Shown: positions 61,751 to 64,000 of the stretch, piece after piece
Numbering within the stretch: position 1 is the first letter of the stretch
Layout of the letters: every line of letters starts with the position of its first letter
NCBI RefSeq assembly: GCF_900141845.1
Contig: NZ_FQZB01000010.1
Location: forward strand, 186,001 to 250,000
Reading direction: 5' to 3'
DNA: 64,000 nucleotides
From: Clostridium cavendishii DSM 21758
Lineage (GTDB): Bacteria > Bacillota > Clostridia > Clostridiales > Clostridiaceae
Notes under the pieces: model-generated
Databases searched by the model: none
What the model saw: only the letters and a program-made list of their open reading frames with translations
Told to the model about the DNA's origin: nothing
Made by a program: the position numbers and the translations under genes

Positions 61751-61788
61751 AACCCCTTAAATATATTAATATTCGAGGGGTTTATTTC
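61751..61788. terminator. Bidirectional terminator
   Basis: AACCCCT and AGGGGTT form a 7-bp stem around an AT-rich loop of 18 bases, with TTATTTCTT on the right and A-rich sequence on the left. Confidence 0.7.
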
Positions 61789-61845
61789 TTAGGAAATATT
61801 TTTTTACATTAAATATTCTTTTAAGTATATATTCTACAGCAACAA

Positions 61846-62529
61846 CTACTCTTTAAAATATTTATCTACACCTAATCCTATTGCTTCTGCAAGTTTTTCT
61901 TGATATTTATCACTTTTTAGATTCTGTTCTTCTTCATAATTAGATAAAAAACCACATTCAATAATAACTGAAGCACCTTCATAATTATCTCTCAATATTT
62001 TATACTGTTCTCCTGCTGGCTTACATACTCTATTATTATTAGGATCAACATTTGCTTTAAGGCTATCTTGTAAGCTCTCTGCTAGCTTTTTACTTTTTTC
62101 GTTGCTTGCATACCAAACTTGTGCACCTTTGTACTTTCCCTGTGGAAACATATTTTGATGTATGCTCACAAACGCATCACATTTAGTTTCTTTTTTAAGT
62201 TCTACCCTTCTAGTTAAATCCTGCACCTTTTTATTTTTTACAGTTTTCCCTTTATCATAAAGGCCATCATCATTATCCCTAGTCATGAATACCTTATATC
62301 CCTTTGCTTCTAAATTACTTTTTAGTTTTAAAGTTATTGCTAAATTAATATCTTTTTCAATAGTTCCATTTTTAGATTGAGCACCTCCATCAAAACCACC
62401 ATGTCCTGCATCTAATAGTATTATCTTCCCTTCATTAGTATCTTTCTTCTCTTTAGCATAAGCATTAATTGTAGTAGATACTAATATTGCTATAATCATA
62501 AAAAATATAAACTGTTTTTTAAATTTCAT
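61846..62529 (-). CDS. cwlD: N-acetylmuramoyl-L-alanine amidase, germination type
   Basis: CwlD trims muramyl side chains during spore cortex formation, needed for muramic-delta-lactam and hence germination. The 227 residues have a signal segment (FIFFMIIAILVSTTINAYAK) and an Amidase_3 domain: LLDAGHGGFDGGAQ with the first zinc His, the Glu of TIEKDIN, SIHQNMFP with the second His, and IIECGFLSN with the catalytic Glu. The position beside rpsI and rplM is the same as in Bacillus subtilis (rplM-rpsI-ybaJ-cwlD), which strengthens the call. AGGAAATTAAT precedes the ATG. Confidence 0.92.
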   Translation of the reverse strand: MKFKKQFIFFMIIAILVSTTINAYAKEKKDTNEGKIILLDAGHGGFDGGAQSKNGTIEKDINLAITLKLKSNLEAKGYKVFMTRDNDDGLYDKGKTVKNKKVQDLTRRVELKKETKCDAFVSIHQNMFPQGKYKGAQVWYASNEKSKKLAESLQDSLKANVDPNNNRVCKPAGEQYKILRDNYEGASVIIECGFLSNYEEEQNLKSDKYQEKLAEAIGLGVDKYFKE

Positions 62530-62719
62530 ATTAATTTCCTCCAGTTAAAATAAGCTAAATTTATTTTTTCACTATTTCTTTATTTTTATACAAAAAAATA
62601 ATCTTATAAATTTCCCTACAACATAAATAGATTTAAGTTGTCGAAAACTATATAAGACTACCTGGAATTTTAAAAATAAGAACTTTATAAAATTTATTAT
62701 ATATATGATATAACTTGAA

Positions 62720-63165
62720 ATCTACATTTATTTTAATACACATATTAAAAATAAAATAAAGATAACATTAAATTAAATTTATAGAAACCATATTACAACA
62801 TATATATTTTTAAATTTTACATTTATCTTAATATATTTGTCAAACCCAAAATAAAGACATCATTAGATTTAATTTGTAGAAATCATATGACAATATAGTA
62901 CCATGTTTATAATAATCTTAGATATTACTATGACTGCATTTATCTTTATAAATAACTATATAAATTACTAATATATAAGTTTCAATAAATTTACTCCATA
63001 GGTTATTTAAATCTTCAATTAATTTTACAAGCACCTAAGTATAGTTTTAATTATCAAATATATATTGCAATTAAAATTCTACATTTAATTAGATATCTAT
63101 AAAAATACGATTAAAAAGTAATTCTAAATTTAGATCGTAGAAAGCATATTGAAATATATATGCAA
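62720..63165. repeat. Degenerate direct repeats between cwlD and rpsI
   Basis: Three loosely related units: near 62755-62810, 62852-62900 and 63110-63162. Shared core on the plus strand: ATTAAATTTAATTTNTAGAAANCATATNACAATATA, with AAATAAAGA before it in the first two. The whole 630-base gap is AT-rich with no gene and no hairpin except the rpsI terminator at its end. They may be sites for a sporulation regulator of cwlD or simply low-complexity decay. Confidence 0.35.
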
Positions 63166-63190
63166 AAAAAGAGAGGTAAAAACCTCTCTT
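63163..63190 (-). terminator. Terminator of the rplM-rpsI operon
   Basis: GAGAGG and CCTCTC form a 6-bp stem, extended by AA/TT pairs, with TAAAAA loop; the minus strand then has seven T. It ends 13 bases after the rpsI stop. Confidence 0.92.
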
Positions 63191-63202
63191 GTAACCACAA
63201 TA

Positions 63203-63595
63203 TTATCTCTTTGAGAATTGTGATGATTTTCTTGCTTTTTTAAGACCGTATTTCTTTCTTTCTTTCATTCTTGAATCTCTTGTTAAGAAACCAGCCTTCT
63301 TTAATTCTGGTCTTAGGTTTTCATCAGCTTTTAATAAAGCTCTTGATATACCATGTCTGATAGCTCCAGCTTGACCTGTGAATCCACCACCGTGTACATT
63401 TACTAAAACGTCGAATTTTTCTTTAGTTCCAGTTAAAACTAATGGTTGGTTAACGATTAGTCTTAAAGTTTCTAAACCAAAGTATGTTTCAATTTCTCTT
63501 TTATTGATTATAACTCTACCTTCTCCTGGTACAAGTCTTACTCTTGCAACTGATTTTTTTCTTCTTCCAGTTCCCATGTATTGAACTTTAGCCAT
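63203..63595 (-). CDS. rpsI: 30S ribosomal protein S9
   Basis: The 130-residue S9 protein of the small subunit. QYMGTGRRKKSVARVRLVPG at the N-terminus, VNVHGGGFTGQAGAIRHGISRALL, RDSRMKERKKYGLKKARKSSQFSKR at the end, whose basic tail reaches the P-site tRNA. GGGAGGAGG lies 8 bases before the ATG. Directly follows rplM by 26 bases, the universal rplM-rpsI operon. Confidence 0.98.
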   Translation of the reverse strand: MAKVQYMGTGRRKKSVARVRLVPGEGRVIINKREIETYFGLETLRLIVNQPLVLTGTKEKFDVLVNVHGGGFTGQAGAIRHGISRALLKADENLRPELKKAGFLTRDSRMKERKKYGLKKARKSSQFSKR

Positions 63596-63621
63596 TTTAA
63601 AATCCTCCTCCCGAGCCTATA

Positions 63622-64000
63622 TTAGTACTTTAATTCAAGTACTTCTGGATTTTGAGCAGCGTGATCGTGTTCAGCTCCTCTATATACTTTTAATTTTTTA
63701 AGCATTTTTCTTCCTAAAACACCTGTTGGAAGCATTCTTCTAACAGCTTCTTCGAAAGCAAATTCAGGTTTCTTTTCTAAAACTTCTCTATATGGAGTTT
63801 CTTTTAATCCGCCTGGATAAAAACTGTGCTTTCTCATCATTTTTTGATCTAATTTTTTACCAGTTAAAACAACTTTTTCAGCATTGATTATTATAACAAA
63901 ATCTCCGCAATCTACATTTGGTGTGAATGTAGGTTTGTTTTTACCTCTTAATATTGTAGCAACTTGGCTTGCAACTCTTCCTAGTGGCTTACCAGCAGCG
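63622..64000 (-). CDS. rplM: 50S ribosomal protein L13, partial at right edge
   Basis: About 126 codons are visible, from AAGKPLGRVASQVATILRG to the stop at 63622. The N-terminal ~18-20 residues lie beyond the window; an internal ATG at 63840 is not the start. Motifs: TPNVDCGDFVIIINAEKV, LTGKKLDQK, KHSFYPGG and GRKMLKKLKVYRG, the L13 core. Upstream of rpsI in the same operon. Confidence 0.97.
   Translation of the reverse strand, partial: AAGKPLGRVASQVATILRGKNKPTFTPNVDCGDFVIIINAEKVVLTGKKLDQKMMRKHSFYPGGLKETPYREVLEKKPEFAFEEAVRRMLPTGVLGRKMLKKLKVYRGAEHDHAAQNPEVLELKY

Noticed and set aside
1..64000. CRISPR arrays, complete insertion sequences, prophage, tRNA or rRNA genes
   Set aside because: No regularly spaced repeats, transposase or integrase motifs, tRNA-like cloverleafs or conserved rRNA segments were seen in reading both strands.

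Overview
This 64 kb window is chromosomal DNA from a low-GC, spore-forming, saccharolytic and butyrate-producing anaerobe, most likely Clostridium sensu stricto (cluster I). The evidence is strongly AT-rich sequence and codon use, purine-rich GGAGG ribosome sites, a Ptb-Buk pair, AdhE, a ferredoxin-linked 2-oxoacid oxidoreductase, a pyridine-nucleotide-independent type thioredoxin reductase, a glmS ribozyme, and spore-lytic enzymes (CwlD and a SleB-type hydrolase). The species cannot be fixed from sequence alone. No CRISPR array, prophage, complete insertion sequence, tRNA or rRNA was seen.

Layout. 1-9 kb: glmS (cut by the left edge) behind a glmS ribozyme, a nucleoside transporter, msrB, glmM, a YerC/TrpR-like regulator, a membrane diguanylate cyclase, a 35-residue membrane peptide gene and an AIM24 protein. 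9-17 kb: a four-subunit 2-oxoacid:ferredoxin oxidoreductase with a P-loop ATPase, then buk and ptb, then a large FAD protein. 17-25 kb: an LPXTG-anchored GH18 protein, cdaA-cdaR (c-di-AMP synthesis), a SleB-type hydrolase, trxA with a clostridial thioredoxin reductase, and a membrane TPR protein. 25-32 kb: an ECF sigma/anti-sigma pair, then ptsI facing a sigma-54 activator that carries an HPr-like domain. 32-43 kb: class Ia ribonucleotide reductase, an ArsC/Spx-like protein, AlaX, a decayed CPBP protease gene, a PadR-DUF4097 module and two small orphan genes. 43-57 kb: adhE, an ECF-controlled ABC exporter operon, a two-component system and a second ABC exporter. 57-64 kb: TPR protein, YitT, two-subunit fumarase, a membrane-anchored orphan, cwlD, rpsI and rplM (cut by the right edge).

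How it fits together. Amino-sugar supply (GlmS, GlmM) and c-di-AMP synthesis (CdaA, CdaR) lie in one window but not in the usual single operon. Fermentation genes look redox-controlled: 18-bp Rex-like operators sit on the promoters of ptb-buk and adhE. The thioredoxin operon has a textbook promoter followed by a CsoR-family type operator. Both ECF sigma genes carry an AAC-N17-CGTAT promoter, suggesting autoregulation.

The most striking find is the ptsI locus. A consensus sigma-54 promoter (GG-N10-GC) precedes ptsI, three identical or mirrored 17-bp palindromes lie upstream, and the divergent gene encodes a sigma-54 activator whose N-terminus is an HPr-like domain with its phospho-His conserved. 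This looks like a dedicated circuit in which the PTS phosphorylation state controls the level of Enzyme I.
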